A stretch of 64,000 nt of DNA from Alicyclobacillus sp. SP_1 (GTDB taxonomy: Bacteria; Bacillota; Bacilli; Alicyclobacillales; Alicyclobacillaceae). Where the stretch lies: the NCBI RefSeq assembly GCF_024706985.1, contig NZ_JAMCCX010000050.1:109256-173255 (forward strand). Direction: 5' to 3'. Under the pieces are notes generated by a model. It was given only the letters and a program-made list of their open reading frames with translations. It did not search any database and had not been told where the DNA came from. This document shows, piece by piece, positions 27,483 to 35,282 of this stretch (position 1 is the stretch's first letter; every line of letters begins with the position of its first letter). The position numbers and the translations under genes were made by a program.

Positions 27483-28429
27483 AAGGAAGTCCTCGAGTCG
27501 CTTTTATCACGAGTGCCGCCAAGGGTCTTGGCCACGCCACCGTGCGCTGCCTCTTGGCGGCCGGCTACGATGTCTGTTTCACGTACGGACAGAGCCGCGC
27601 CGAAGCGGAGGCTCTGGTGACCGAGGGCGAGCAGAGGGGACGGCGTGTTTTCGCACAGTCAGTCGATTTAATGAACCGCGAGGCGACACTCGCTGCGGTC
27701 GATGGAGCTATGGAGCGGTTTGGACGAATCGATGTATTTGTCCATAACTTTGGACCGTATGTCTTTGAGCGCATTGCTTTAGCCGAGTATGATGACGAGC
27801 AGTGGGCGCGGATGATGACGGGCAACTTAGAAAACTTTTTTTGGATTTATCGCCGAGTCATATCAGGCATGCGGGAACGGGGGTTCGGGCGAATTGTGAC
27901 CATGGGTTACGATGGTGCTGAAGTGGCCGCAGGTTGGCGCTTTCGAGCGCCGTATGCGGCGGCCAAGGCGGGCCTCGCTTCTTTGACGAAGTCGATTGCA
28001 AGGGAAGAGAGACAAAACGGGATTACCGCGAATATGGTCTGTCCTGGAGATGTCCGCGGAGACAACAAAGGTCGCTTGATTTCTGAGGTCAAAAATCCGG
28101 ACGATTTGTTGGGGAGACCACCCGTTGGAGAAGATGTCGCGCGTGTTATCGTCTTTCTCTGCGCCGAAGACAGTGGACAGGTGAACGGAACTGTGACCGA
28201 AGTGACAGGGGGATATGATATTCTCGCTTATGACGACGGAAAAGATGTCTTGGATGAGAACTGTCAGTATCGTGCGGGAGATACGGTTCATGTCATTCCC
28301 TGGGGCACCACGGCTCACGTGGTGGACGTGATTCAGGTCAAAAATCGCAACCTCATGTACGTTGTGCAAAATCGCCTTCAGCAGGGACAGTTTACCGCAT
28401 ATCAGTTGGCCCACCCACGAGGAGAGTGA
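27479..28429 (+). CDS. short-chain dehydrogenase/reductase with extra C-terminal small domain
   Basis: A Rossmann-fold oxidoreductase. Dinucleotide motif TSAAKGLGHA is at about residues 11-20, the NNAG-equivalent loop reads VHNFGPY, and the catalytic pair is Tyr159-x3-Lys163 in PYAAAKAG. The serine normally 13 residues before the tyrosine appears replaced by glycine (GYDGAEVAAG). From about residue 255 a 60-residue tail (CQYRAGDTVHVIPWGTTAHV...) resembles a small beta-barrel or KOW/SH3-like domain, which SDRs usually lack. The gene overlaps its upstream neighbour by 4 bp and is followed 8 bp later by a PLP enzyme gene. It may be FabG-like or pteridine-reductase-like. Confidence 0.75.
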   Translation: MKGSPRVAFITSAAKGLGHATVRCLLAAGYDVCFTYGQSRAEAEALVTEGEQRGRRVFAQSVDLMNREATLAAVDGAMERFGRIDVFVHNFGPYVFERIALAEYDDEQWARMMTGNLENFFWIYRRVISGMRERGFGRIVTMGYDGAEVAAGWRFRAPYAAAKAGLASLTKSIAREERQNGITANMVCPGDVRGDNKGRLISEVKNPDDLLGRPPVGEDVARVIVFLCAEDSGQVNGTVTEVTGGYDILAYDDGKDVLDENCQYRAGDTVHVIPWGTTAHVVDVIQVKNRNLMYVVQNRLQQGQFTAYQLAHPRGE

Positions 28430-28436
28430 AACACGT

Positions 28437-29639
28437 ATGGCACATGCAGACACTCTGCGCCGTCTTTTTCCGGCAGTGCAGGACCAAGTCTATCTCAATA
28501 CTGGCTCTTATGGTGCGTTGCCGACGACCACTGCCAGTGTCATGACGTCGACGCTAGAGGCGTTGCTTACGAACGGTCGTCTGCACCATTCTTATCTTGA
28601 CTCGATTCGCGAAGTGCAAGAGAGCATTCGCGAATTGCTTGGTTCTCTGCTGCATGTGCCACCCGATTCCATTGCGCTGACAGAGAGCACAGGTCATGGA
28701 CTAAACATTGTCCTTTGGGGCATTCCGTTTCAGCCAGGTGATGAGGTGATTGTCACAGACGTCGAACATGAAGCGGCATTGCTTCCTGTCTTTGTGCAGC
28801 GCGAGCGCCGCAGTGTCAGTGTTCGATTAGCGCGAGGGGGCAGAACCACCGAAGAGTGGTTGGCGTCGGTAGAACGCGTGATGTCGGCCCGAACGCGACT
28901 GCTGGTTGTGTCTCATGTTGCCCATGGGACTGGCCAGCGATTACCCATCGAGGCATTGACGAAGTTGGCGCATGACCGCGGAGTGTTGGTCATGGTGGAT
29001 GGTGCGCAAGGTGCGGGCGTTGACCTGGTTGATTTAGAGGCGGTGGACTGTGACTTCTATGCGTTTCCCGGCTATAAGTGGCTGTGTGGTCCGGATGGAA
29101 CGGGAGCACTTTACATCCGACCGGAACTACACTCGCTCCTCTTACAGACGTTTATCAGTGGCGCATCGCTGGTGTCCCATGACCCGGCCTACACGCTGTC
29201 CGGGACGTACTTGACAGCGCCGGGGGCGGCACGTCATGAGCATGCCCGAACGGACCTCGTCAAGTGGCGAGGACTACTCGAAAGCCTCAAGTTGCTACAT
29301 GTTCAAGCCGGATTTGACTTTATGTCGGCGCGGATTCGTGGATTGACGGCGGAGGTATACGACGGTCTGCTGGAATATAGCGGAGTGGAAGTGACCACGC
29401 CGCGGGAAGCCCGCGCCGGACTCATTCACTTTCGGGTACGAGGCCAGCGAGACGTGACGGCATTAAAAAAATTGTTTACACGCCGCAATATTGACGTCAA
29501 GGCCTGCGTCGATACCGCGACGCTGCGCGTTTCACCGTCCTTTTACAACAACAGTGAAGACATCCGACGTTTTCTGAATGTGCTGGAAGAGGACTTGCAG
29601 CTAGCAAATCCGCCAAAACTTGAGGGGGCCTCGCCCTGA
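28437..29639 (+). CDS. class-V aminotransferase-fold PLP enzyme (NifS/isopenicillin N epimerase-like)
   Basis: A PLP-dependent enzyme of the aminotransferase class-V/cysteine desulfurase superfamily. N-terminal landmarks are VYLNTGSYGALP and ALTESTGHGLN. The cofactor aspartate is in VLVMVDGAQGAGV, and the Schiff-base lysine at about residue 213 is in FPGYKWLCGPDGTG. The C-terminal half carries RVSPSFYNNSEDI, as in family members. No obvious catalytic cysteine loop of a true desulfurase is seen, so an epimerase, lyase or aminotransferase role is more likely. ATG 28437 follows GGAGAG at ten bases. It is the last gene of the ppiB operon. Confidence 0.8.
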   Translation: MAHADTLRRLFPAVQDQVYLNTGSYGALPTTTASVMTSTLEALLTNGRLHHSYLDSIREVQESIRELLGSLLHVPPDSIALTESTGHGLNIVLWGIPFQPGDEVIVTDVEHEAALLPVFVQRERRSVSVRLARGGRTTEEWLASVERVMSARTRLLVVSHVAHGTGQRLPIEALTKLAHDRGVLVMVDGAQGAGVDLVDLEAVDCDFYAFPGYKWLCGPDGTGALYIRPELHSLLLQTFISGASLVSHDPAYTLSGTYLTAPGAARHEHARTDLVKWRGLLESLKLLHVQAGFDFMSARIRGLTAEVYDGLLEYSGVEVTTPREARAGLIHFRVRGQRDVTALKKLFTRRNIDVKACVDTATLRVSPSFYNNSEDIRRFLNVLEEDLQLANPPKLEGASP

Positions 29640-29692
29640 TGAACGTTCACCTCAGAGTATTCAAGGTCGTGGTATGATTTGAAACAAGGGGT

Positions 29693-29725
29693 GGTGCGGC
29701 AGACCAGAGTCTGGAAAGCCGCACC
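29693..29725. terminator. bipartite hairpin between convergent genes
   Basis: GGTGCGGC (29693-29700) pairs with GCCGCACC (29718-29725), enclosing a second stem CCAGA/TCTGG (29704-29708 and 29710-29714). It lies between the class-V enzyme gene and the DUF4097 gene, so it probably terminates both transcripts. Confidence 0.55.
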
Positions 29726-29733
29726 GCGCACAG

Positions 29734-30720
29734 TCAGTCTTCGAGGTGAATGTTTCCGTTCTTTGTCTCGCAGTATACCTCGGTTCGCTCCGTGTCGACG
29801 GCTGTACCCAGAGACATAAACTGCGCGACATTCTTCATCTTACCGTCCGGAAACTCGGCGCTGAGCGCTGTCTCACTGATGTGAATGGTGCCACAGTCCG
29901 TTTTTGCTGTCCCGCGCAATGCAGCGACCGTCTTTAAACCCGTCACTTCGATGCGCCCATTTTTCGTGGTTAAATAGACACTCTCCGTCTGGTTCTCGAT
30001 GCTCTTTCGCAGGTCGATCCGTCCATTCAACGTAGTGGCTCTGAGCTTGTGGACGCTACTCTGTTGTACTGTGATGTGTCCGTTTTGTGTGTCAATATCG
30101 AGCACGTTTGCGATGACGCCGTAGACGCTGACAGGTCCATTCTGGCTTTTGACCTCGACGCGGTCCATGGTTTGCGGGAGGTAGACGTCCACGTGGCACT
30201 CGCTCATCCAGTGTTTTCCACTCGTATCTGAAATACGCAGACTGTACGTACTGTCTGCTTCCGTTGTATCGATGCACTCGAGCAAGTATTCTTTCGGGTT
30301 GTCTCCCGCGGCCGTTCTCATCTGAGCTCGGATGTAGACACGAGCGTAGGATTTATCCCACGGCTGCAAATGGACGTTTCCATTGCTGACAAATAGCGCG
30401 ATGTTTCGAACCGTCTGTGGTAATTCGATTTCGTGTGCTGTCGGGGTGGTCGGCTCGACACCTTTCCATACTCCCACTTGGGTTTCCATGCTGCGACGAA
30501 CATCTGCGACCGTCTGAGCTACCATAGAGCTCAATTGATTCTTTACAGATTTCCACTCGTTGGCTGCACGATTCCAATGCGGACCGACTGGCGGAATGGG
30601 TGGTATGCGTCTCGCACTCGGAGATTCCAATGCACTGAGCAGACGGTGCGCCTCCTCCGCGGAAATTTTACCAGACTCGAGAAGTTCCAATACTTTCATG
30701 CGTTCGTCATGACCATTCAT
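29734..30720 (-). CDS. DUF4097 beta-solenoid protein with SHOCT-like N-terminus
   Basis: The first 40 residues (VLELLESGKISAEEAHRLLSAL) form a short helical SHOCT/bacterial-oligomerisation motif. After a proline-rich linker, residues from about 95 to the end show repeated short beta strands of the pattern TxNGxIxV (QNGPVSVYG, QNGHITVQQ, LNGRIDLRK, KNGRIEVTG, KNGNIHLED), the DUF4097 putative adhesin fold. There is no signal peptide or membrane helix in the 328 residues. Its start overlaps the stop of the upstream DUF2089 gene by 4 bp. DUF4097 proteins often accompany envelope-stress regulators, so a role in sensing or modulating stress is plausible but unproven. Confidence 0.8.
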   Translation of the reverse strand: MNGHDERMKVLELLESGKISAEEAHRLLSALESPSARRIPPIPPVGPHWNRAANEWKSVKNQLSSMVAQTVADVRRSMETQVGVWKGVEPTTPTAHEIELPQTVRNIALFVSNGNVHLQPWDKSYARVYIRAQMRTAAGDNPKEYLLECIDTTEADSTYSLRISDTSGKHWMSECHVDVYLPQTMDRVEVKSQNGPVSVYGVIANVLDIDTQNGHITVQQSSVHKLRATTLNGRIDLRKSIENQTESVYLTTKNGRIEVTGLKTVAALRGTAKTDCGTIHISETALSAEFPDGKMKNVAQFMSLGTAVDTERTEVYCETKNGNIHLED

Positions 30721-31100
30721 CGTTCGTTCTCCTTTCTTAATCGATGGAGCGCTTCTTCTACAGTCAGTTGCCCCGCTTCTAAAGATGTGAGAATTTCCAT
30801 CGGCTCTGTGGTCTCAACGTCGGAACCTTCTTCGTCAGACAGTCCCATGTCGCGCAAAACTTGATTTAAGCGGGCGCGTACCGTTGGATAGGAAATACCG
30901 AGTTCTTTCTCCACTTCGCGAATATTGCCACGGCAGCGAAGAAACACTTCCACGAACTGTAGTTGCCGAGCTTGCAATTGCTGCAAGCCGCTCGCAACAA
31001 ATTGTCCGCTCACCTTGGTGGAACACTCTGGACACGTCAATTCCGTCACGACCATTGCATGCTGGCAGGCGGGACACTGATGCGGCATGGGATAAGACAT
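30717..31100 (-). CDS. DUF2089 zinc-ribbon/HTH putative regulator
   Basis: A probable small DNA-binding regulator. A zinc ribbon at the N-terminus is formed by CPAC and CPEC (about residues 9-30). A helix-turn-helix follows (VEKELGISYPTVRARLNQVL), then a C-terminal helical segment (LEAGQLTVEEALHRLRK) that resembles the N-terminus of its DUF4097 partner, suggesting that the two may interact. ATG 31100 has GGAGGAGG seven bases upstream; an in-frame GTG two codons earlier is less well placed. The 261-bp region upstream is A/T-rich and probably holds the promoter of this operon. Confidence 0.8.
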   Translation of the reverse strand: MSYPMPHQCPACQHAMVVTELTCPECSTKVSGQFVASGLQQLQARQLQFVEVFLRCRGNIREVEKELGISYPTVRARLNQVLRDMGLSDEEGSDVETTEPMEILTSLEAGQLTVEEALHRLRKENER

Positions 31101-31361
31101 GGCCACACCTCCTCCGTGAAACTAAAGGCTATATTTACTTTGTTGACATCATCATAAACAAATTCAATGCCGAGATCAAACTATATCATACACTATTTTA
31201 AAGTTCCGCGAAGGTCGTGACTCACTTCTGACTCGACCGCGCCCCAGAAACCTGTCATAATGTCGACGAGGTGTGTGGCCAACGGTTACACCTATAGGAC
31301 GGTAACCCAGGGAGTTTACGAAAGCCCCGCATGGGCTCGTCCGTGGAGGAGGATGAAGTGA

Positions 31362-32549
31362 TTGACGGGAGAACCTGTTTTCTTAGTGGAAGGTGCACGC
31401 ACGCCCTTTGGGTCCTTCGGAGGCCGATTGTCTGCTCGAACTGCGACGGAACTAGGAACCTACGCGGCGCGAGGAGCACTTTCGAAAGCGGGCGTGAGTT
31501 CCGATAAGGTCGACAATGTTGTTTTTGGTAATGTCATTCAGACCCATGACGGGTCCGCTTATATTGCCCGACACATTGCGCTCGATAGTGGGGTGTTGCA
31601 GGAAGTACCAGCACTGACGGTCAATCGACTCTGCGGTTCTGGCCTTCAGGCTGTGCTGTCGGCGGCACAAGATATTCAGCTTGGCGACAGTGACATTGCG
31701 CTCTGTGGGGGGGCTGAATCGATGAGCATGACGCCGTACTTGCTGCGCGGAGCGCGTTTTGGGATGCGCATGGGAGACGGTCGCGCCATCGATATGTTGA
31801 GTGAAGTTTTGACGGATTGCCGCGGTCATCTGCCCATGGGTATTACTGCTGAAAACTTGGCCATGGATTATGCCATCTCTCGAGAGGAGCAAGATGAGTT
31901 TGCTCTGTTGAGCCAAGTCCGCGCTGCTGCGGCATCGGCCAATGGCCGATGCCGCGAAGAAATTGTCGGCGTTCGCGTCATCGAAAAGCGTGACGAGGTA
32001 TGGGTTGAAGAGGATGAGCACATTCGCAAGGATGTCACACCGGAGGGCCTGAAGAAGTTGCGTCCAGCGTTTCGTGCCGACGGTACCGTCACGGCGGGTA
32101 ACGCATCGGGAATCAATGATGGAGCAGCGGCCGTCGTGCTCGCTTCCGGACGTGCCGTGGCATCGGGTGGGATGAAGCCGCTGGCGCAGTTACTTGGGTT
32201 TTCGGTCGCTGGGGTCGACCCGTCGCGGATGGGTATCGGTCCGGTACCTGCCATTCGCATGCTGCTGCAGAAAACCGGGCTGAGTCTGGACGAGATCGAC
32301 CTATGGGAAGTGAACGAAGCCTTTGCGGCGCAGTACTTGGCCGTGGAAAAGGAACTAGGTCTTCCCCGCGACCGTACGAATGTCAACGGAGGCGCCATCG
32401 CCTTAGGGCATCCGGTGGGAGCAAGCGGTGCGCGGCTTTTGTTGACGTTAGCTTATGAATTGCGCCACCGGGGCTTGCGCAGAGGCATTGCTTCTCTGTG
32501 CATCGGCGGGGGTCAAGGCATTGCTGCCTTACTGGAAGTCTGCTCATGA
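31362..32549 (+). CDS. acetyl-CoA C-acetyltransferase (thiolase)
   Basis: Condenses or cleaves acetoacetyl-CoA and related beta-ketoacyl-CoAs in the cytosol. All thiolase catalytic residues are visible: nucleophilic Cys91 in NRLCGSGLQA, His349 in AIALGHPVGASG and Cys380 in CIGGGQG, plus GGAESMS and NEAFAAQ. The 395-residue length is standard. The start is TTG at 31362, with GGAGGAGG nine bases upstream. An ATG between them opens only the mini-frame ATG-AAG-TGA, which ends right at the TTG. The gene is isolated: no hydroxybutyryl-CoA dehydrogenase or CoA-transferase is adjacent. Confidence 0.93.
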   Translation: MTGEPVFLVEGARTPFGSFGGRLSARTATELGTYAARGALSKAGVSSDKVDNVVFGNVIQTHDGSAYIARHIALDSGVLQEVPALTVNRLCGSGLQAVLSAAQDIQLGDSDIALCGGAESMSMTPYLLRGARFGMRMGDGRAIDMLSEVLTDCRGHLPMGITAENLAMDYAISREEQDEFALLSQVRAAAASANGRCREEIVGVRVIEKRDEVWVEEDEHIRKDVTPEGLKKLRPAFRADGTVTAGNASGINDGAAAVVLASGRAVASGGMKPLAQLLGFSVAGVDPSRMGIGPVPAIRMLLQKTGLSLDEIDLWEVNEAFAAQYLAVEKELGLPRDRTNVNGGAIALGHPVGASGARLLLTLAYELRHRGLRRGIASLCIGGGQGIAALLEVCS

Positions 32550-32573
32550 CGCGCCCAGGTGGGGACGCGGATC

Positions 32574-34175
32574 TCACTCAAGATGGTCTGTGCGCAAACC
32601 CTTCGGATAGAGATTGTTGATGCGGTCTGCAGTCACTTTGCCAAATCCGAGGGGCAGACAGTCGTTCCATGTCAACAGGGCGATGCCATTCGCTGCCCGG
32701 GCGTGGTTCGCGAGAGCGTTTCCGTGAAGATATTCGCGAGCGTCCGCGAGATTTAGAGGAATGTGTCTCGCTGCAGCGCCACAAGCCAACGCCCGGGCCA
32801 AAGCGTGGTGCGGCAGCAGACGTTGGTGACGATAGGTGGCGATTGGCAGGCCCTTGCGGAGAATCCGAATAGGGGCCTCTGGCTCGGGTAACTGGGGTGC
32901 GGTAAATGCTACGTCGCCCTGCCACACGACTCGGCTGAAGTCTTCGGTGAATGGAGTCGCGACCATCTCGTTCCAGAATTCTTTCCATGCGGTGGCGGGC
33001 ACTGGCGGTGATGAGTGGACCGCCTGGGCCTTTTTGGGTTGCGGTTTTCTGCTTGGATGCTTTCGTGAGGCTTGTGCCAGACCGGTTTCACCGTGCCGAA
33101 TTCGTGATGTGCGTGAATCGGGGATGGTCTCGGACGGCGGTGGCACGCGCAGTAAGGCGACGTAGTGGCCTTCGCCACGCGCTCGGTGCGGCCACAGACG
33201 CTGCGTGAAGCGGAGTTGTGGCAAGCCATTTGCAAAGTCTGGACGGCCCTCGGACCATCCTGGCAACGACAATGGAAGAATTTCCAGTTCGAATCGCTCC
33301 ACCAACCATGTGACAACCTGTTCATTTTCTTCGGGGCTAAACGTGCAAGTGGAGTAGACGAGTCGAGAACCCGGGCGGAGAAGTTGGACCGCGCTTTCGA
33401 GAATTTCGAACTGACGTGCTTGACACGCCAAAGGGGCATCAGGATGCCATTCCTGCCTCGCCTCAAACGATTTCCGGAACATTCCTTCGCCACTGCACGG
33501 TGCATCGACCAACACTGCGTCGAAGAGACCTGACCAAGCGGTGGCTAACTCGGCTGGACTCGCTTGCGTAATGGTCGCTGGTATGCCGCACCGCTCCAGA
33601 TTTTCCGCCAATGTGAGCACGCGAGTAGGGTGAATCTCGTTGCACACCAACGTCGCTCCGCCGGCCGCTGCTTGGCCCAGTGCGACCGATTTTCCGCCTG
33701 GTGCAGCGCACAAGTCAAGAATGGTTTCTCCGGGTTTCGGCGCGACGACAGCGGCCACCGCCATGGCAGATGGTTCTTGTAAGTAGATGCTGCCGATGTG
33801 GTGATAGACCGATTTGCCGAGTCGACTGTCTGGTGTGATGTAGTGGCCGTGAGGGTCCCACGGCACGGAATCGCCCAGTTGTTCCGCTAAATCTTCAGGC
33901 ACGGGAACTTGCTCTTCCTGACATCCTATCCAGAAGGGACTGTGCGGTGGCCCACTGTGCGGCGTTCGTCGCGGCGGACATTGGTTATTGGATGCGCCTT
34001 CCGGCGCGGTGGGCAGCGGCGCGAGCAAAGAGGCGTGCGCACGATGGGTTTGAAACCGGAGTACGCGCACCGCGCGCGTGGCTGGTTCGTCCAAACTCTT
34101 TAGAAATTGTGGGAATTCCGAGTCGAGCTGCTGCTCCATTCTTCGCAAAAACTCTGCAGGGTAATCCACTTGCAT
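32574..34175 (-). CDS. RsmF/YebU-type rRNA cytosine-C5 methyltransferase
   Basis: A NOL1/NOP2/Sun-family RNA m5C methyltransferase. The SAM-binding motif is ILDLCAAPGGKSVAL. The two catalytic cysteines lie in VDAPCSGEGMFRK and STCTFSPEENEQV. After a basic, low-complexity linker (KHPSRKPQPKKAQ), the C-terminal RsmF-specific and PUA-like domains end in LPLGFGKVTADRINNLYPKG. Length is about 534 residues. ATG 34175 abuts the GGGAGG ribosome-binding site with no spacing; a GTG two codons later (34169) has six bases of spacing and may be the true start. The gene is convergent with thiolase and divergent from queF. Confidence 0.9.
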   Translation of the reverse strand: MQVDYPAEFLRRMEQQLDSEFPQFLKSLDEPATRAVRVLRFQTHRAHASLLAPLPTAPEGASNNQCPPRRTPHSGPPHSPFWIGCQEEQVPVPEDLAEQLGDSVPWDPHGHYITPDSRLGKSVYHHIGSIYLQEPSAMAVAAVVAPKPGETILDLCAAPGGKSVALGQAAAGGATLVCNEIHPTRVLTLAENLERCGIPATITQASPAELATAWSGLFDAVLVDAPCSGEGMFRKSFEARQEWHPDAPLACQARQFEILESAVQLLRPGSRLVYSTCTFSPEENEQVVTWLVERFELEILPLSLPGWSEGRPDFANGLPQLRFTQRLWPHRARGEGHYVALLRVPPPSETIPDSRTSRIRHGETGLAQASRKHPSRKPQPKKAQAVHSSPPVPATAWKEFWNEMVATPFTEDFSRVVWQGDVAFTAPQLPEPEAPIRILRKGLPIATYRHQRLLPHHALARALACGAAARHIPLNLADAREYLHGNALANHARAANGIALLTWNDCLPLGFGKVTADRINNLYPKGLRTDHLE

Positions 34176-34311
34176 CCTCCCGAAAATGGTTCCGTCGTGA
34201 TTGTTCTGGCCATTGTTCTGGCCATTGGTGGTGCGTCTCGATGTTTCCAGCCTTGATAAGCGACATTCAGTTGTGCCCTCTTTTCCCTGCGTGTATGATG
34301 ATGCCGGAGGG

Positions 34312-34674
34312 ATGGACTTGTTGACACAGCCGAGTCGAGAATTAGTCGTGGTACCCAATCCCCATGCTGACCGCATCTACACGGTGGATATGGTGTGTTC
34401 GGAATTTACCACGTTGTGTCCGATGACGGGACAGCCGGATTTTGCAACGATTTATATTCAGTATCAACCAGGGCCGCACTTGGTGGAACTAAAATCGCTC
34501 AAATTGTATCTCTGGACTTTTCGCAATGAAGGGCATTATCACGAAGATGTCACGAATCTCATTTTGAATGACTTTGTTGCCGCAGCCAAGCCGAGATACG
34601 CACGAGTGATAGGCGATTTTCTGATCCGTGGGGGCATCAGCACCAAAGTCACTGTGGAATATCCTGAGCCGTAG
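34312..34674 (+). CDS. queF: NADPH-dependent 7-cyano-7-deazaguanine reductase QueF
   Basis: Reduces preQ0 to preQ1 in queuosine synthesis. The short, type-I QueF has the nucleophilic cysteine (about residue 36) in EFTTLCPMTGQPDF, the family stretch VELKSLKLYLW, and FRNEGHYHEDVTN with the conserved histidine and glutamate. ATG 34312 is only one base from GGAGG, so TTG 34318 or 34321 may be used instead; the catalytic domain is unaffected. No queC, queD or queE gene and no preQ1 riboswitch is visible beside it. Confidence 0.93.
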   Translation: MDLLTQPSRELVVVPNPHADRIYTVDMVCSEFTTLCPMTGQPDFATIYIQYQPGPHLVELKSLKLYLWTFRNEGHYHEDVTNLILNDFVAAAKPRYARVIGDFLIRGGISTKVTVEYPEP

Positions 34675-34679
34675 TGTTG

Positions 34680-34715
34680 TCAAGGGACGAGGGCAGTCGA
34701 GCCCTCGTCCCTTGA
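34680..34715. terminator. strong hairpin between convergent queF and panD
   Basis: TCAAGGGACGAGGGC (34680-34694), loop AGTCGA, GCCCTCGTCCCTTGA (34701-34715): a perfect 15-bp stem 6 bp after the queF stop. There is no immediate T-run. Its position suggests a bidirectional terminator. Confidence 0.7.
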
Positions 34716-34771
34716 CCATAGTGATGCGGTTTTTCGCGCGCAACTCCGTCTTCGCCGAGAGACCACGCGGT

Positions 34772-35185
34772 TTATGGTTGGGCGTGCGAGCCGTCAACCT
34801 CTGACTCAGGGGGCCACGGATGGTGTTTTACAACCGATTGGATGTTGTTTTTTTCATCCACGAAGACAACCTTAGCCTCCAAGGAACTCCACTCGTCGTC
34901 GGAAATCCAGGCGGTGGACAGGACGATGATGGTGTCGCCGGGCTGGAAGTGGCGAGCTGGCGGTCCGTTTAGGCAGACCGTACCTGAGCCTACCGCACCG
35001 GGTAGAGCGTAGGTGTGCCATAGGGTTCCGTTTTGAAGATTGGTAATCTGGAGCATTTCGTGCGGGCGAATGTCGGCGGCCTCCATCAAAATTGGGTCAA
35101 GCGTAATCGACCCCATGTAGTTTAAATCAGCCTGCGTGACGGTGAGTCGATGCAGTTTTCCTTTGCAGACGTGTCTTAGCATCAT
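34772..35185 (-). CDS. panD: aspartate 1-decarboxylase PanD (proenzyme)
   Basis: Makes beta-alanine for pantothenate and CoA from aspartate. The proenzyme cleaves itself between Gly25 and Ser26 in YMGSIT to form the pyruvoyl cofactor. Other family features are KLHRLTVTQADL, LQITNLQNGTLWHTYA and NGPPARHFQPGD. At 137 residues it is slightly longer than usual, with a polar C-terminal extension. ATG 35185 is preceded by GGAGG at five bases. The gene is alone: panB and panC are not adjacent. It is divergent from the ATP-grasp gene. Confidence 0.95.
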   Translation of the reverse strand: MMLRHVCKGKLHRLTVTQADLNYMGSITLDPILMEAADIRPHEMLQITNLQNGTLWHTYALPGAVGSGTVCLNGPPARHFQPGDTIIVLSTAWISDDEWSSLEAKVVFVDEKNNIQSVVKHHPWPPESEVDGSHAQP

Positions 35186-35282
35186 GTGTTCCTCCTCTGG
35201 AATTGGTCGCCCCTCGAGGACGCACCTGCATAGCATAGAGTGCTTGCAGTGGCAGTGCTTAGAGAGATGAGGAGTGACGCAC

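Noticed and set aside
34176..34311. preQ1 riboswitch before queF
   Set aside because: No C-rich loop hairpin plus A-rich tail of the preQ1 class is seen. A 12-bp duplication (ATTGTTCTGGCC twice, 34200-34223) is the only structure and looks incidental.
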